Shown here: piece by piece, positions 23,501-35,886 of the stretch
Layout of the letters: every line of letters begins with the position of its first letter
How positions within the stretch are numbered: position 1 is the stretch's first letter
Source of the DNA: Rutpela maculata
Taxonomy: Eukaryota > Arthropoda > Insecta > Coleoptera > Cerambycidae
Length of the DNA stretch: 64,000 bases
NCBI GenBank assembly: GCA_936432065.2
Contig: OW386287.2
Location: 189,099,729 to 189,163,728 of the forward strand
Direction of reading: 5' to 3'
The notes under the pieces: generated by a model
What the model saw: only the letters and a program-made list of their open reading frames with translations
The model's database searches: none
What the model was told of the DNA's origin: nothing
Position numbers and translations under genes: made by a program

Positions 23501-24905
23501 ACTATTATTATTGTCTTATTATCGATCATCAGCCAGAAGTAGTAGAGGCAATTAGCCTTCCAATCTCATCCCAAACAATGGGTGATATGAGACAGTGATT
23601 CTTCGCGGGGTTGGCATCTTCTTAAACGCAGCCTCGTACTATTTCCCAACACGGAATGAACCCAGCAGAGCTGCCTTTTGCATTTTCGCCACCAGTCGTG
23701 TGAATACAGATCTACAGACAAAAATGGTGTTGAAGTTAAAAAAAGGCGGTTTGATAATTCCAAGATTGCCTGTTGTGAAGACCACCAATTTAATTTAAAA
23801 AAATCTAAGTACATTTTACCAAATTTGAACGAGGCTTTGTATTTATATCGTTTTTGGATTTCTTTCGTTGCAACATTTCTCTCTGCTGATATAATTTTTT
23901 TTCAACTAAATCTAGAAGTACTATGTCTGGATTGGTAGCATCCAGCTTTCAGATTGTTGGGAAGGCCATTGGAAGGGGTAATTCCAATATATCATGTTCT
24001 ACGTTCTCTCCGACTGCCTCAATGTCTTGGGCCTTTTGGTCGATACCATAGGTAGTAGTAGTAGTAGCTACGTTGTGTCTGATGATATAGGACGACGCTG
24101 CGTGAATGGGACTCAAGATGTGAATTACTGGCACTGCTGCATGTAGTTTGGAAATTTTCTTTTGGAGGGACACTCCGGTATATCCGGGTATTTATTATTT
24201 AATCCTGACCCGCCAATAAATCAAAGCCCTCGGTCTCCGACCTTAAGCTTGCCAACTTGAGGAAAGCAAACGTCGAGTCTTTAGATATTCCCTGGTCTCG
24301 TAGTTCTGTGCATCTACTTGTTCATGAGTTGCCTCAACCGATTTTTAAATTTTCTTCTTCTTAGGAAGCTAAGCCCTTAGGGGAATACCAACTTACATTG
24401 ACTCAGGCGCAACCTCTGATGTTCCGAGTTTATGAGTGGTTCTTAAAGCGGCTCTAGATAAGAAGGAGCCTTTTTATTTATTTTCTTATCTCCTGTTATC
24501 TCTTTTTCATGCGTCGTAGTCAAACTAACAAGTTTTCTCCCTCCCAGAACTCGTGGGCGGTTGATATGTTCTATGGAAGATCCTGGATGTAGGCTTCAAC
24601 ACATATTATAATTTTCGTGATTGCTCTATCTAATATTTCATTTACCGTAATATCAAATGAGTACGAGAAAATTGGGACGACCAACATTTTTGTGTCAGAA
24701 ATTTTGTTGAATCGCACCAGCGCTTTGTATCTTTTACCAGAGCTGTGTCTTGAAGGCCTCTTTGGGAAACACCTAGGAATTTGTAAGGCTTTCCCGCACA
24801 AAGATGTTTTGTAAAGCTACCGTCCACTAGTTTGGTGTCTTTGCTTACACCTTCCGACCTTTCCCTGATCATGTGAAAAATGGTACACTTGTCCAAATCC
24901 ACTTA
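23500..24905 (-). pseudogene. Second R2/R4-type LINE relic
   Basis: Minus-strand frames give 'MDLDKCTIFHMIRERSEGVS', then 'PYKFLGVSQRGLQDT' (24642-24902) and 'VVPIFSYSFDITVNEILDR' in a second frame (24571-24801). Downstream comes scattered text ending in a zinc-knuckle-like 'RRCQPREESLSHITHC' (23566-23814). The order 'GLDKC...YK(Y)LG..Q...P(V)..YSF' followed by 'C..C....E(S)..HI...C' is that of R2/R4-group RTs. Many frameshifts; no RT catalytic core was found. It is decayed and inactive. Confidence 0.6.
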
Positions 24906-24909
24906 TTAT

Positions 24910-26760
24910 TGTCTTTGAAGTAGTTTTTACAAACACCAAAACACTTTAATACTGTTACTCGACGCGCATTTCTCCAACAAAGTCGACATAATCTGGATAC
25001 GATTAAAACTGAATGCATGACTGTAAGACGTGTTCCGTCCCCAAAGAAAAAGGTATATAAGAAAAAAAAAAGGGAATAAGAGCCCCTGATTCAAAAATTT
25101 TGCTCAATTTTATATTTAAATTTAATTTCAATACTCTATGTTATTTACTAACCAACGACTAATAATTAACGAGTTAGTACGAACCAAATATTAAGGGAAG
25201 TTAGGACGAATCAAATATCAAAAAAAAAAAAATAAATAAATACGAGCTAGCACTACTTAAATCTTTGGGGAAGTAAATAAAAATTTATATGCCTGGCTAA
25301 ACTCAGTTAAGAATGGAGTAGCTTCCAAAAGTATTTTAACAATTGTATATTTAATAATAATAACAACCTAGTAACAATGTCTAATGTCAAGTTATGCTAC
25401 ACGTTTATATGGGGTGTAGCCCGAGGGTGATAAGCACTTGGGGGCCTACGTACACTTGGGGGCCTCTCTCGAGGACGATTGAGCGGTTCCTAAAAAACTA
25501 GATTTAAGAAAAACCAACAGTGTATGGAGTCGAATGACTATATGCCTCGAGAAAACGTAGGAAAAGGCCTTTTGCTCATTGTACAAAAAGGAGCGGGTAA
25601 AATTATGCCATACAGAGTATGCTAAATACTTAAATTATTACCTTCAATTATTACTACTATATTATTGTTCAAAATAACATCTACTTAGTGGTGTAAAAAT
25701 ACCTACGGTTGCTTGAATATCTACGCAAAATGATTTATTATAGTTACAAAAGTGCCAAAATAATGATCCCAAAACTAATTTCTACTAACATACCTACATT
25801 AATTTATACATGAAAACTTACATGAGCAGATTAAACTGAAGTGAAACAAATTAAGATTTGAATAAAAGCGGCCTATCTACGCCAAACAAACACCAATATG
25901 ACTGATAGCTCTCAAACAACAAAAAAGGTCAATAAAACACACGCACAGGAGGTAGTCGATGGTCAGCCGCTCAGCTCCAGCTTCCAGCGAGGAGACGAAA
26001 GTAAACATAAAAAAACTTACCGACTTACAGTCGGGTGCTTTCTTGGACATACATAAACACTCCGTGGGTCCCGATTTCTTGTTTGTGCCTCCGAAGTGGG
26101 TTGTACGATTCCAGGATCGTCGACAAGAGGTAGCTATGCCCCAGCTTTGTCACTACGCGTTGTTCCCCAAATTACTCCTCGCCGTTGAAACTCCATAAGG
26201 TAACAAAAATCAAATACCATCACGGGAGCCGAACTCGCAAGGCAAAAATTCTTACACGCGTCGGGAGGAAGCTCCCAGAGTACCAAGAAGGATTACCAGG
26301 GGTGAGACGCCTCCAGTAGAAGTCCACAAGCATCAAAAAAACTTCCAGAGCACCAATGGGATGATATACAAAGCACCAATTTACGAAGCATAAAAAAAGG
26401 GAATAGAAGGATTTTCTCAAGAAAAGAAAAGAACTTTTCTTAGGGAAAGAACAGAAATAGAACAAAAACAGAACTTAGTCCCTCGTTAAGATAGGAAGCC
26501 ATTTAGTAATACTCACGGTTTGTAGCCGGTTCTTTTCACAAAAATTCCAATAAAAAAAAATGGCGGGCGGCGCCGACTTGAGATCCCAAAAAAAAAAAAA
26601 AAAAAAAAAAGGTGGATACGGCAGGGGTTTCCACACTAATACAACAAACTCCAAAGAATCCAAATAACCATTACACACTAATCAAATAGGAAACCCTCCG
26701 TAATAATGGCTGTGTTTCTTAGATCCGTGTCAACACGCTTTTCAATCCTCACAAACTACT
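24910..26760. other. No assignable gene; unknown ORF and poly-A tract
   Basis: A plus-strand ORF at 25959-26198 (79 codons, 'KKLTDLQSGAFLDIHKHSVG') is not recognised. A run of A at about 26589-26611 sits inside otherwise mixed sequence. Text just left of 26764 continues right of 28795, so this segment is the target into which the hAT-type element inserted. Confidence 0.45.
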
Positions 26761-27220
26761 TAAAGCCCAAGCAGGGCTGGCTCTAGGGGGGGGGCGAAGC
26801 GGGCGGCTGCCCGGGGCGGCAAAATTCTAGGGGAGGCAGATTCTTCAAAACCATAGTTACCAAAAAATATAAAAAAGCTAGAAAACAATTGTTTCACTAA
26901 TATAGTAATAGTAATGTTAACTTTACATACATAATTTGTTATTGTTAATTTTGTTTGTATACAATAAAGTGGGTTACTTACATACATTCTGTTTCTTATA
27001 TGTGATTTTATTTCTTGTTTAATTTTTGTGGTATTTTTTATAAGTTTCAATACGGTTAATTTTTTCAATTATCTTATTTTACCCTTTTAAATACAGTAAT
27101 CATATTGCTAAAAATCCTAAAATTGCTGTAAATCTTACAACTAATAAAAAAACAAACCATCAAGAATATTCAGTAGGTGACTCTTAAAATGTTATAAAAA
27201 ATAACGGACTGAAGAGATAA

Positions 27221-28709
27221 GGTCAGGCGGGGTAAAAATGAGACAGACAGGTAGTGGGGTAAATAAAAGACAAGGTGATATTCAACTCAGATTGAAATAA
27301 ATTAAACTTAATTTTTACTTCCACATTCAGTGGAAGTATAGTAACGACAAAAATTTTTTTAAAAATTTTTATTGTTCAAATAGGCTTAGAATGTCACGAA
27401 ACGTCGAGATTTTAAATTTGAGCGAAAAAAAATTTCTGTCTGTCGGTCTGTCTGTCTGTCGGTCTGTCTAACTTTTTTGTGCGCACGTTTACTCTGAAAC
27501 CGTTTGAGATATTGACTTGAAATTTGGTACACATATGTAGTTTAATGAGATCTAGAACTTGATTATATTTTCATCTTGTTCCGTAGAAAGGGTTGGGGGG
27601 TAAATTGGGGTAAATTTCGGGTAAATAGGTAAATTAAGCAGGTAAGAGTCCATAAAATTGGTATATAGTATATACAAGAGAAGCTAAGGTCTCAAAAAAA
27701 ATTTTGGCATTAGCCACCCCCATTATTAAAAGGGATGAAAAAAAATTGTGATTTAGAGTGTGTGCAAGAACCAGAAACCTCAAAATATTTTTTTACTTCA
27801 TCCACCCCCACTACCACCCCCTATACCGGTGTGGGGTATCGTTTTATGGGTTTTTGGGGTAGAGGATTTCAAATATTATATTATTAAAGTTCCATAAACA
27901 ATTATTTCCACATACAAAATTTTTTCGTTGTGAGCGACTTGGATAAAAAATCTGGATGTGGAAGTAGTGATTCCTTGGGCAGCGGTTTTTATTCAAGTTT
28001 GTTTTGTACATTCAGAACTGTTTTAGGTCCTATGCCTACTGTTAATGCGGGGGAAAATATTATTCAGTCAAGTCTTTAATTCACTTTTAAAAAATTTTTG
28101 AACGCACCTTAGTACTTTTTTGGGGATTTTATAATTTCTCTATTTGCATTGTCCATATTTGGCATACGTCAACTAGAAGTGTCATACTTCACATTTTGTG
28201 ATCAAGTTTATTAATCTGCTAGTTTTAAATCATCAAAAATTTAATTTTAACGAAAAATTTAAAAGCGGGGTAAAAAAGAGGCTAAAGAGACCAAATGGGC
28301 AGACTGAAGCAGGCACATTTCAGCTTCCTAATTTAAGAGAAGCTAGCCCTTCTGCAAGCCCCTTCTTGTTTAGTAAAAAATCTGAATAAATTACATATAA
28401 AATAAAAAACCCTCCTGTGTCTTATTTTTGCACTTCCATTTGTATGACGTCAACAAGAATGGGAATAAATCACGTGTCTTTCATTTGCCTTCCACTGTCT
28501 TTTTTTTACCCCACTTGAAGGATAAAAATGGGACACTGTTTATTTTTGTTTATCAATTAACGATACTTTTTAGTAAAAAAATACATATAAATATAGTTTT
28601 TCCTGTCATTTTTACATATGATACCAATCTTTCGTTAACTATGACTCGATTCTAAGCAACCTAAAAATTGAAAGATGGTAATTTTGTCTCATTTTTACCC
28701 CGCCCGACC
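27221..28709. mobile_element. TIR element with TAA duplication nested in the hAT element
   Basis: The left end GGTCAGGCGGGGTAAAAATG (27221) and the right end CATTTTTACCCCGCCCGACC, finishing at 28709, are 25-bp inverted repeats (24/25 match). TAA precedes the left end, and CTAA follows the right. A 3-bp TAA duplication is typical of PIF/Harbinger elements; that assignment is inference. A 63-codon ORF at 28198-28389 ('KRPNGQTEAGTFQLPNLREA') could be a remnant of an encoded protein but is not identified. It holds repeat A at 27316-27976. Confidence 0.7.
27316..27976 (+). repeat. Interspersed repeat A, copy 1 (longest)
   Basis: Starts 'tacttccacattcagtggaa', then 'caaataggcttagaatgtca', 'cgtcgagattttaa', a GTCTGTCTGTCG head, 'attgacttgaaatttggtac', 'gccacccccattat', and ends 'tctggatgtggaagtagtga' plus 'ttccttgg'. 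The start and end contain the inverted motif TACTTCCACATYCAG. Partial copies lie at 31115-31448, 48955-49290 and 62175-62515. It is non-coding. Confidence 0.75.
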
Positions 28710-29050
28710 CTAATGTTATTTATATAAGAGGGGGGCGGCAAAGTGAAACTGTGCTCGGGGCGGCAAAATACCTGGAGCCAGCCCTGAGCCCAAGCAGCCG
28801 GCGTGCTCACATGATCACCAAACAACAAAACTAACCGCGACCTTCCTCCCTAGGCGACTTTACATACGCGATCGGGATATTTGGGTTTTCTGCCTGCGAG
28901 CCGTTGGAGCTGCTAAAATTGAAGTGCACTAGGTCGAAAACGTTCTTTAGTTGCGGCGAGAAAAATCGCCGTAACAGACGTAAATAATGTTTACAAATCA
29001 GTATATTTCTAAATATATTTACAAATCCGTGATGTAATTACAATGTAGGC

Positions 29051-29337
29051 CAGGCGCCGATTTATGGGGGGGGGGGGTAACGGGATAATTACCCCCCCCC
29101 CCAAGATTCTGTAAATCATCAACTTTTGTTAAAAAATGTTATGATTTTTGTTAATTTTGGGAAGAAAATTTTTTTAACAGGGTAATTACCCCCCCCCCCC
29201 CAAGAAACTTTTATTGTAAAATATTTTATTTTTTAGGATGAAAAATTTTCTTTTCGGATTTCTCCCCCCCCCCCCGCTCATCAAAAAATTTTGGGTTCAG
29301 TGTTACCCCCCAAGCTCAAGGTCCAGATCTGCCCTTG
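29051..29337. mobile_element. hAT-type MITE with poly-C/G tracts
   Basis: The direct repeat ATGTAGGC at 29043-29050 and 29338-29345 flanks ends CAGGCGCCGATTTATGG and (complement) CAAGGGCAGATCTGGAC, an imperfect TIR of the hAT CA(G/A)G type. The interior has four homopolymer G or C runs of 11-13 bases around 'taattacccc' phrases. There is no ORF. Confidence 0.8.
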
Positions 29338-29339
29338 AT

Positions 29340-30590
29340 GTAGGCTTCATATAACGTTGCAGATTTCTTTCACTCACAGAAAAGATAGTAGAACATGTCC
29401 AAATATTTGTTAATCAGTATTTATCAATCTTAATACTTTGAGCCATTCACAACATTCAGCCGTTCATAAAGTATTCACTGAAGAGCTGAGTACTACAAAA
29501 CCACTTTATTTGCTTAATTTTAAGAATGGTTCACGCTATTTCAAGAGACAAGCAACTGACCTTCATTCAATCTGGGTTTTTCCCAGATAGGAGCGGGAAT
29601 GCTTCACCGTTTTCGAAATGAGTAGCAGAGGTCGTTTTGGGCCAACTATCTTACTTACACTAGTCCACAAATATTCGCTTTTTTTTACTCAGAATCTAAA
29701 TTTTTTTTTTTCTTTCTTATGCACTCATCATATTTTTATTAGGTCATGCTTTTTAGATGTACAAAGAGGTATATACATTTTTTGTATGAGAAGTATGAAT
29801 GAGTTGTTTCTGATTTATTAGTTAATTGTCATAAAACGAGAGTCAATATTTAGTTGAAAATTCACTTCTTATATTTCCATCTTGATTTCGTTCCTGAAAC
29901 TTTAGGGAGTATCAGCGATGAACTTGGTGAACGTTTTCATCAATGTTTAAAAAATTTTGAGTAACACTAGCAATATTGTGAAGTATTTTAATTGGAACCC
30001 CTGTACATATATTTAAAATTCCATGTTGGGGAACGCTGTTGATCCATTATAAAAGAAACTGACACCAACACATAATGAAATAATTAATTTTTAACCTTCC
30101 ATATAATAATTTTCTTCTTTTTTTTGTAACTTAATTTTAGTATAAAAACGTGGCATATTTTTTTTCCGACTTCAGATTCGAATGCAGTGAATTAAAATAC
30201 TTTAGAAATGGAACTTTCTAAGCTAGCGTCATTACTAAGAAAGAATGTTTTTCAATTGACCTTTATATCTCAAGTGAATTTTTCTACTTGCAACTTTCAT
30301 GTTATATTCATATCTAGAACGATTTGAAGCTGAACGTATTTTAAATGTAATCTAATCTAAATTGATCTGACTGCAGCATCATTTTTAATTAGTTTTTGTT
30401 TGTTTTCTCCCCAATCTGATATATATTTTTGTTCAGGAAATAAAACGAAGTTGATGGAAAGATATCGAGTTAATTTAAATAACTATTTTTTTTGGAAAAA
30501 CCTTCTATCATGTGTGTTGAAGTATAATGTTTCAATTAAGACATAAAATATAAAATATTTATGAAATACAAACAGTAAGTTCTATCATTT
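29340..30590. other. No gene seen
   Basis: AT-rich spacer. A 67-codon plus ORF at 29618-29821 is low complexity. No repeats with defined ends were found. Confidence 0.5.
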
Positions 30591-30594
30591 ACGT

Positions 30595-31112
30595 ACAATT
30601 TTAGTTTAACATTTTGACAGAACTAACGCGTCACCAAAGCACACTTCAAAAAATACAATTTGTCCTTTTTAAATTGAGTTTGTCTTCAAAAAATTCTTGA
30701 AATCTTTGGGGCAGTTTTCTCGAAAACGGTTGGAATTGTCAAGTTCTATCAAATGTACCTTTCTTACATAGAAATGACTCCTGCATGAGATTTTCTATTC
30801 AAAAGTGCCACAACGTTTCGTAAAAAAAGAGAAAATGTATTCATCATCAGGTATAGCTCATGAGGCGCCCTCCATGGGCTAGCGTGATGTGATACATACA
30901 TTATTGTTTCTTAGCTTAAAAAATGTTTCCTTACTAAATTGTGAGAAGGTTGGTCAAGAGGTAGTTGAGATATTGCAAAAAGAAGAAAGAAAAATTACAA
31001 TTTTGTCACCTTTTTTCCACAGCAATAATTTACTAAAGCATGTTTGGTTATATCCTCATATTTTGAACCAAAGAATCTACCCTTGAACTATTGTCTATTA
31101 TTCTTAACGGTC
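30595..31112. repeat. Interspersed repeat B, copy 2
   Basis: Diverged match to 3847-4400 in the same orientation, starting near 'tgacagaactaacgcgtcac' and ending near 'ccactctgta'. It lacks the inverted left arm present at 3633-3816. The 65-codon ORF inside is incidental. Confidence 0.7.
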
Positions 31113-31114
31113 CA

Positions 31115-31448
31115 CTCTGTATAAGAGAAGCTAAGATCTCAAAAAAATTTTTGGCATTAGCCACCCCCATTACCAACCCCCATCCCATTATTAAAGGGGG
31201 TGAAAAAAATAAAATTGTCATTTAGTGGGTGTAAGAACCAAAGGCCTCATTTTTTTTACTTTATCCACCACCACTACCACCCCCCTTCCACCACTACCGA
31301 TATGGCATATCGTTTTATAGGTTTTTGGAGTAAACAGTTTCAAATATTATACTATTAAAGTTCCATAAACAATTATTTCCACATACAAATTTTTCTCGTT
31401 GTGAGGGACTTGGATAAAAAATCTGGATGTGGAAGTAGTGATTCCTTG
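31115..31448 (+). repeat. Repeat A, copy 2, 5'-truncated
   Basis: Starts at 'agagaagctaagatctcaaa' and matches the last half of copy 1 through 'tctggatgtggaagtagtga' and 'ttccttgg'. It is joined directly to the end of repeat B. Copy 2 has internal changes such as duplicated 'caccccc' text. Confidence 0.75.
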
Positions 31449-31659
31449 GTTTTTTGTATAACTGCTACTGGTTGTAGTTAACTTTTATATGTTCCTCCCC
31501 ACAAAATTAAACCATAGCTACTTAATGATTATATTAGATGCAGAATGTATGTATCAATTTCCTCTTTTTTTTGTTGGATAATCAATATTTCTGACCCTTG
31601 AAAATAAGTGCAGTAACATTGGCTTACGGTACCGCAGGATTTTACATTTAATCTTAATA

Positions 31660-32252
31660 TGGAGTAATTTTTATTTTTATTTTTTTTTATTTTATTTTAG
31701 AAATACACCACCCAACAGTACAAGTACCAATACAGGGTGGGAAATAACAAATAGTATAGTACATATACAAAAAATACATAATGAGTTACATAACAGTGAA
31801 ATTACAACATAAAATTATAACATTACATTACCTACACATAATATATTACAATTTCAAGTTTTTTATTGTTGTTAATTGCGTATGAAAAACATAAAATTCT
31901 GCAAGTGACTGTAGGTATTGCAAATAAAGTGAAGTGGGGAAAATTTTAGGAGATTTGTTCGAGGCGTGGGAAGATAGAAAGTATTGATGTGCCTAGAATT
32001 AACACGTGGTACAGAAAATGATAGTTTATCGAAAAGTGGGGGATAATTTAACATATTATTAGTTAATTTGAATAAAAATAGCAAAGCTTGTTGTTGATCT
32101 CTACGCACTTCAAAACTTTCTATATCAAATCTAGTAAGAAGTTCTTGTCTGCTATCAATTTGACACGACATAACAAGCGCGGATCTAGAAATTTCTTGTC
32201 TGTGGCGCATGGGACCCATACGAAATATGGGAAATAACATCTCGAGAAGCAC
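31660..32252 (-). pseudogene. CR1-like LINE C-terminus and 3'UTR
   Basis: The open minus frame 32252-31872 (126 codons) reads 'RRDQQQALLFLFKLTNNMLN', 'PPLFDKLSFSVPRVNSR', 'FYLPTPRTNLLKFSPLHFIC' and 'YSHLQ'. The pattern 'RR...LLFL(Y/F)KL.N......LL..(I/L).F.VP...(S)R....F..P..RTN....SP' is the usual extreme C-terminus of CR1/Jockey-like RT proteins. An A/T-rich 3' region follows to about 31660. The RT core is absent. The fragment at 32710-33105 on the same strand may be the upstream part of the same element. Confidence 0.65.
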
Positions 32253-32439
32253 TTCTCTAACGACCCCTAAAAAATTTTGAAAAAGCAGTTTGCGAAAATT
32301 TTTTTCAAAATTCGGTTACCCCCCTAGGGACTCCTGTTTAAAATTATTTTTTTTGTCATATGCATTTTACTTTTCATAAAAATACAGCAATACGTTTTGA
32401 AGTTTATGAAAATATTTTCATTACTAACTGAGATACAAC

Positions 32440-32655
32440 GAATTGAAATTTTGTGATTTGTTAAATTGTAAATTAAACCGAATATGATTAAATATCCAGT
32501 TTTTGGTGAGGTGCACACGGTCAATGAATACTACTATGAATAATACTACTACTAGGATTTAGCTTATATTTAATTTTAGAGACACATGATGTCGGTTGTG
32601 CTTATATTTTGAGTAAAACCGAATTGATTGTTAAATAAAATGTTATTATTATTAT
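32440..32655 (+). mobile_element. Possible LINE 3' end with (TTA)n tail
   Basis: Non-coding AT-rich text ends 'ttaaataaaatgttattatt' and further ATT units. This is the same kind of terminus as 9420-9456 ('taaataaactatgttattat'). It lies in the gap between two minus-strand CR1-like fragments, as expected of an insertion, but no target duplication is visible. Confidence 0.4.
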
Positions 32656-32709
32656 TCTTAAAAAATATGTATTTCAGTAAGAATTTTTTTTTAATTCTAA
32701 TGAAATTAT

Positions 32710-33105
32710 TTATCAAGCTAATTGGCCGATAATTTCGATTTAATTTTTAATCCTTCTTTAAATATAGGTGTTGCAACAGATTGTTTAAAATAACCAAGTA
32801 CTTGACCTTTTACGACAATGAATTTAATGTGTATAACGGGCTGGGTGACTTCAGAATGTGCTAATTTAATAAGTTTACGGATATCCCGTCTACGCAAGGA
32901 GCACACTGTCATTTTTTAAAGGGGAAATACGGTTTATAATTTCATTTTCTGTGGCTGGTTTTAGGAATATAAAAAATTTACAATTATTGTACAATGTAAT
33001 AGGGCACATCTGTTTTCTTTTCCATTTCGAATCCTTTATTTGTAAAGTAATCATTGGCAAAATATCTGTATTATTTTGAAGTTCGTTCCTTTTTTCACTC
33101 ATAAA
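32710..33105 (-). pseudogene. LINE RT entry region, frameshifted
   Basis: Two overlapping minus frames read 'ATENEIINRISPLKNDS' (33102-32890) and then 'RRDIRKLIKLAHSEVTQPVI' and 'GQVLGYFKQSVATPIFKEG' (32912-32718). This matches the segment before RT motif 1 ('..I..LKN.SA.GxDxI....(K)....(V)..P(I/L).HI.N.s...G..P...K...V.PIFK.G'). The 'NYRPIS' box is missing because the fragment ends there. It is probably the same element as 31660-32252. Confidence 0.6.
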
Positions 33106-33109
33106 TTCA

Positions 33110-35875
33110 AGATTCTTGGTTTTAGATTTAATTTTGTCATTTGTGGCATCAGAGATTATTATTTAATACTTTTTACATTATCTTTGTTAGCGTCAGTCTG
33201 AATTTTGTAATAGTTGTATTTTTGTTTTTTAGTATTGTGCTTAACATGCCATGATGTTACTGAACGAATTCTGAACAACTTTCAAAATGTCCGTCTGTCC
33301 GTCCGTCACGTTTCTTATAAGCACGGAAACTTAAGAAAGAAAAGTGAAATTGAAATTGAAATTTGGAGAGTAAGTTAGCGTTAGCTAGAGGAAGACCCCT
33401 ATATTGTTTTTGAAAAAAATCAATCAGTAAATAAAAAAGTTATTAATCATTTAAATTAAAAAAAAAAAAATTAATCTTTGCCACTTGTAAGTAAATAGAA
33501 ATCTTGCGATATATTATTCTCCATAATTTTTTTTTTTTTATACATTTTTCTAATATATAATATTTCATAATAATATATCTAATCCGTTGAAATATAATTC
33601 TGGACGGTTATATATTACAGACATTCAATTTTTATAGTAATGTGTGATGGCCCTATGGCTAAATTCCGTCTAGGCCGAAAAATTCCCTAAAAATCCAAAT
33701 ATTTTAAGCCACACCTTTTATCCATCACACCTTCTTGGCAGGAAGGCCACCAGAGTGGAATTGCTTCGAGCGAGTTTTTTTCGTTGAGCTCTGTTTTCCC
33801 GTGTCAGCAATCAAAATTCCAAAGTGTTCGTCTGTGCGCGAAACCGCTAGTTTTTAAAGTGCTAATTTTAATTATTTTTTAAGTATTTTTGTGTACTATT
33901 ATTCATTCAAATTGTTAATTTTAAGCTTTATTCTTAGGTAGGAGTTTTAACATTTCATTTTCAACTTAATCCAAACCGGACCTGCCCCGCTCAGCCCAAC
34001 ACCCATCACGGCGCTGCGCGTCGTGGTTGTCTGGCTGGCTCCGGGCCAGTCTCCGGGGAGATACATACCTGTAGCCTTAATTTTAATAAACTTGTTATTG
34101 CTTGCTTGCTTGCTTTTGCCTTGCAATCCAAAGGTCTTGTGTTCGAATCCCTGACAAGGTGGTTGTTTTTTTTTCTTATATTTTTTTTCACAACAAAGTT
34201 GGTATAACAAAATTTAAAATGTCCAAAAACTAACATTATTTACAAGAAAAATGCGAAGAGTATCCTATAGAAAGTGAAACAATTATATAAAAAGCTCAGT
34301 AAATTGGCGAAGAGTATAATGCTTCCACTATTTTTTTTTTATTAAAATAGGTATATTGTAACTGGACATATCGTTACATGTTTATGCAGAAGAACCTTAC
34401 ACACAGTGTCTGATGGACGCGACACTAATTAATTAATTATGGGCGCCAGTCGCGTTCTCCCTTGATTAAGTGTAGTTGTTCCACTCCCAGTCGAGTTCAA
34501 TATGTTTAAGAGATATTTGATAGACCAGAAAGGCAAAAGCTGTACTTACCGTAGATTGCTAGCTACCTTCTCTTTCAATTTGGCTTCTTTGGTGATACAC
34601 TTTAGCTTATGTTTCTAACACTGTAATCTTGTGGCTTAGAGAATCTCTTAATCACTTTTATAGAAAATCCCCCTCGAGCTTTCTCGATCCGATCGGTGTA
34701 TTGAATTACAAGGGGACAGGGGACGCCCGATATTCAACATACGAGGGAAAAGGCTTAAAATTAATCATTCAATCAGTGAAATCCAACAGTTCAAATAATA
34801 CCATTTATTGGTTGATCCAAAGAATACAGATGATAATATGCAATCCTATCTAAAGAAAGTATGAAAAATTTTATTTGAATCGCCTCTCCAAGCTGGGCAA
34901 GGATGAATGCCTCTTGTAGAAGACGTCAATAGAGAACGTGCAATGGCAAACGATTGGTAAAAAGCCTCACACAACTTCCTCGGAAGATTATGAAGGCACT
35001 GGTTCTGCAACTGGCTGAAAAAAATGTATAAATATTTTACTTAAAAAATTTCGAGACACTAGTGGTTTGCTTTAAGGTTCCTTTTAGTGATTATATCATT
35101 CACCAAAACAGAGTTCAACTATATCGGGCTTTCCTGCCTTCGTGCTTTCCTACCTCCTTTACGATGACGTTCTGACCCCATATAGGTTCGAATTATGGTA
35201 TGTGACATGACCTCGCATTCCAGCGACTTTTTTGCAAATGAATTTTATCTTACTTATGCACAAGGCAATTTTCTCTATAACTTTGCCATCTTTAAAGACC
35301 TGCATTTGGTTTGGTAACCACAACTTTCTGCTGATTCTTCAACGCACTCGTCCAACTAACGAGTCGCTGGATGAATCGAAATTTGTTTTATTCGAGAAAC
35401 CATTTTTAATAATTTAAACTAAAAACATTTGAATTTCCACAACCAGTTGAGTAATATCCAAGAAAAAGTATTTTTAAATTTGAACTAAAATTTTACCGTC
35501 CAAAACACTAAGCTGTATTGTTGACGTCATCGGTCATAAACACCTAACCTCAAAAATACACATCTTTTAAAGATTTCCGAGTAATATGTCACTATTATGA
35601 AAATTTCCGCTTGGTTCTTGTATTTTCAACTAAAATCTTGTTCAATGTAATGTTCATAAAGTTTTAAATATCTTCTTGCAATAAAATAAGTCGATTTTTG
35701 TAGGTTGATACTGAGACATACGTCAATTTTTAAATGTTTACTTGGAGCCATACTGGTTTCAAATGAGAAGTGTGGATATAATCATTAAAAATGACAATAA
35801 ACTTAAAATACCTAAAAGTTGAGGTTATGCTAATGCAACTGATGACGTCACAGCTCGTTTTGTATAATACCCGTT
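33110..35875. other. No gene seen; one B-box-like site at 34139-34151
   Basis: AT-rich spacer. 'gtgttcgaatccctgacaag' at 34139-34158 contains a good pol III B box preceded by 'gccttgcaatccaaaggtc'. With GC-rich text at 33970-34060 this may be the remains of another tRNA-derived SINE, but no A box or second copy is seen. The GTCCGTCTGTCC run at 33290-33310 resembles other repeat heads. Confidence 0.4.
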
Positions 35876-35886
35876 CAGTTATTCAG

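Larger units (their letters stand above)
26772..28786. mobile_element. hAT-type element, 2.0 kb, 8-bp target duplication
   Basis: The termini CAGGGCTGGCTCTAGG (26772) and CCTGGAGCCAGCCCTG (ending 28786) are inverted repeats with one mismatch. They are flanked by AGCCCAAG at 26764-26771 and 28787-28794. Inside both ends lies 'ggggcggcaaaa'-type text. There is no transposase ORF. Most of its length is a later insertion (27221-28709), so the original element was only about 525 bp. It is non-autonomous. Confidence 0.88.

Noticed and set aside
33640..34060. A host promoter or 5'UTR
   Set aside because: It is GC-richer than its neighbours, but no start codon context, ORF or repeated copy supports it.
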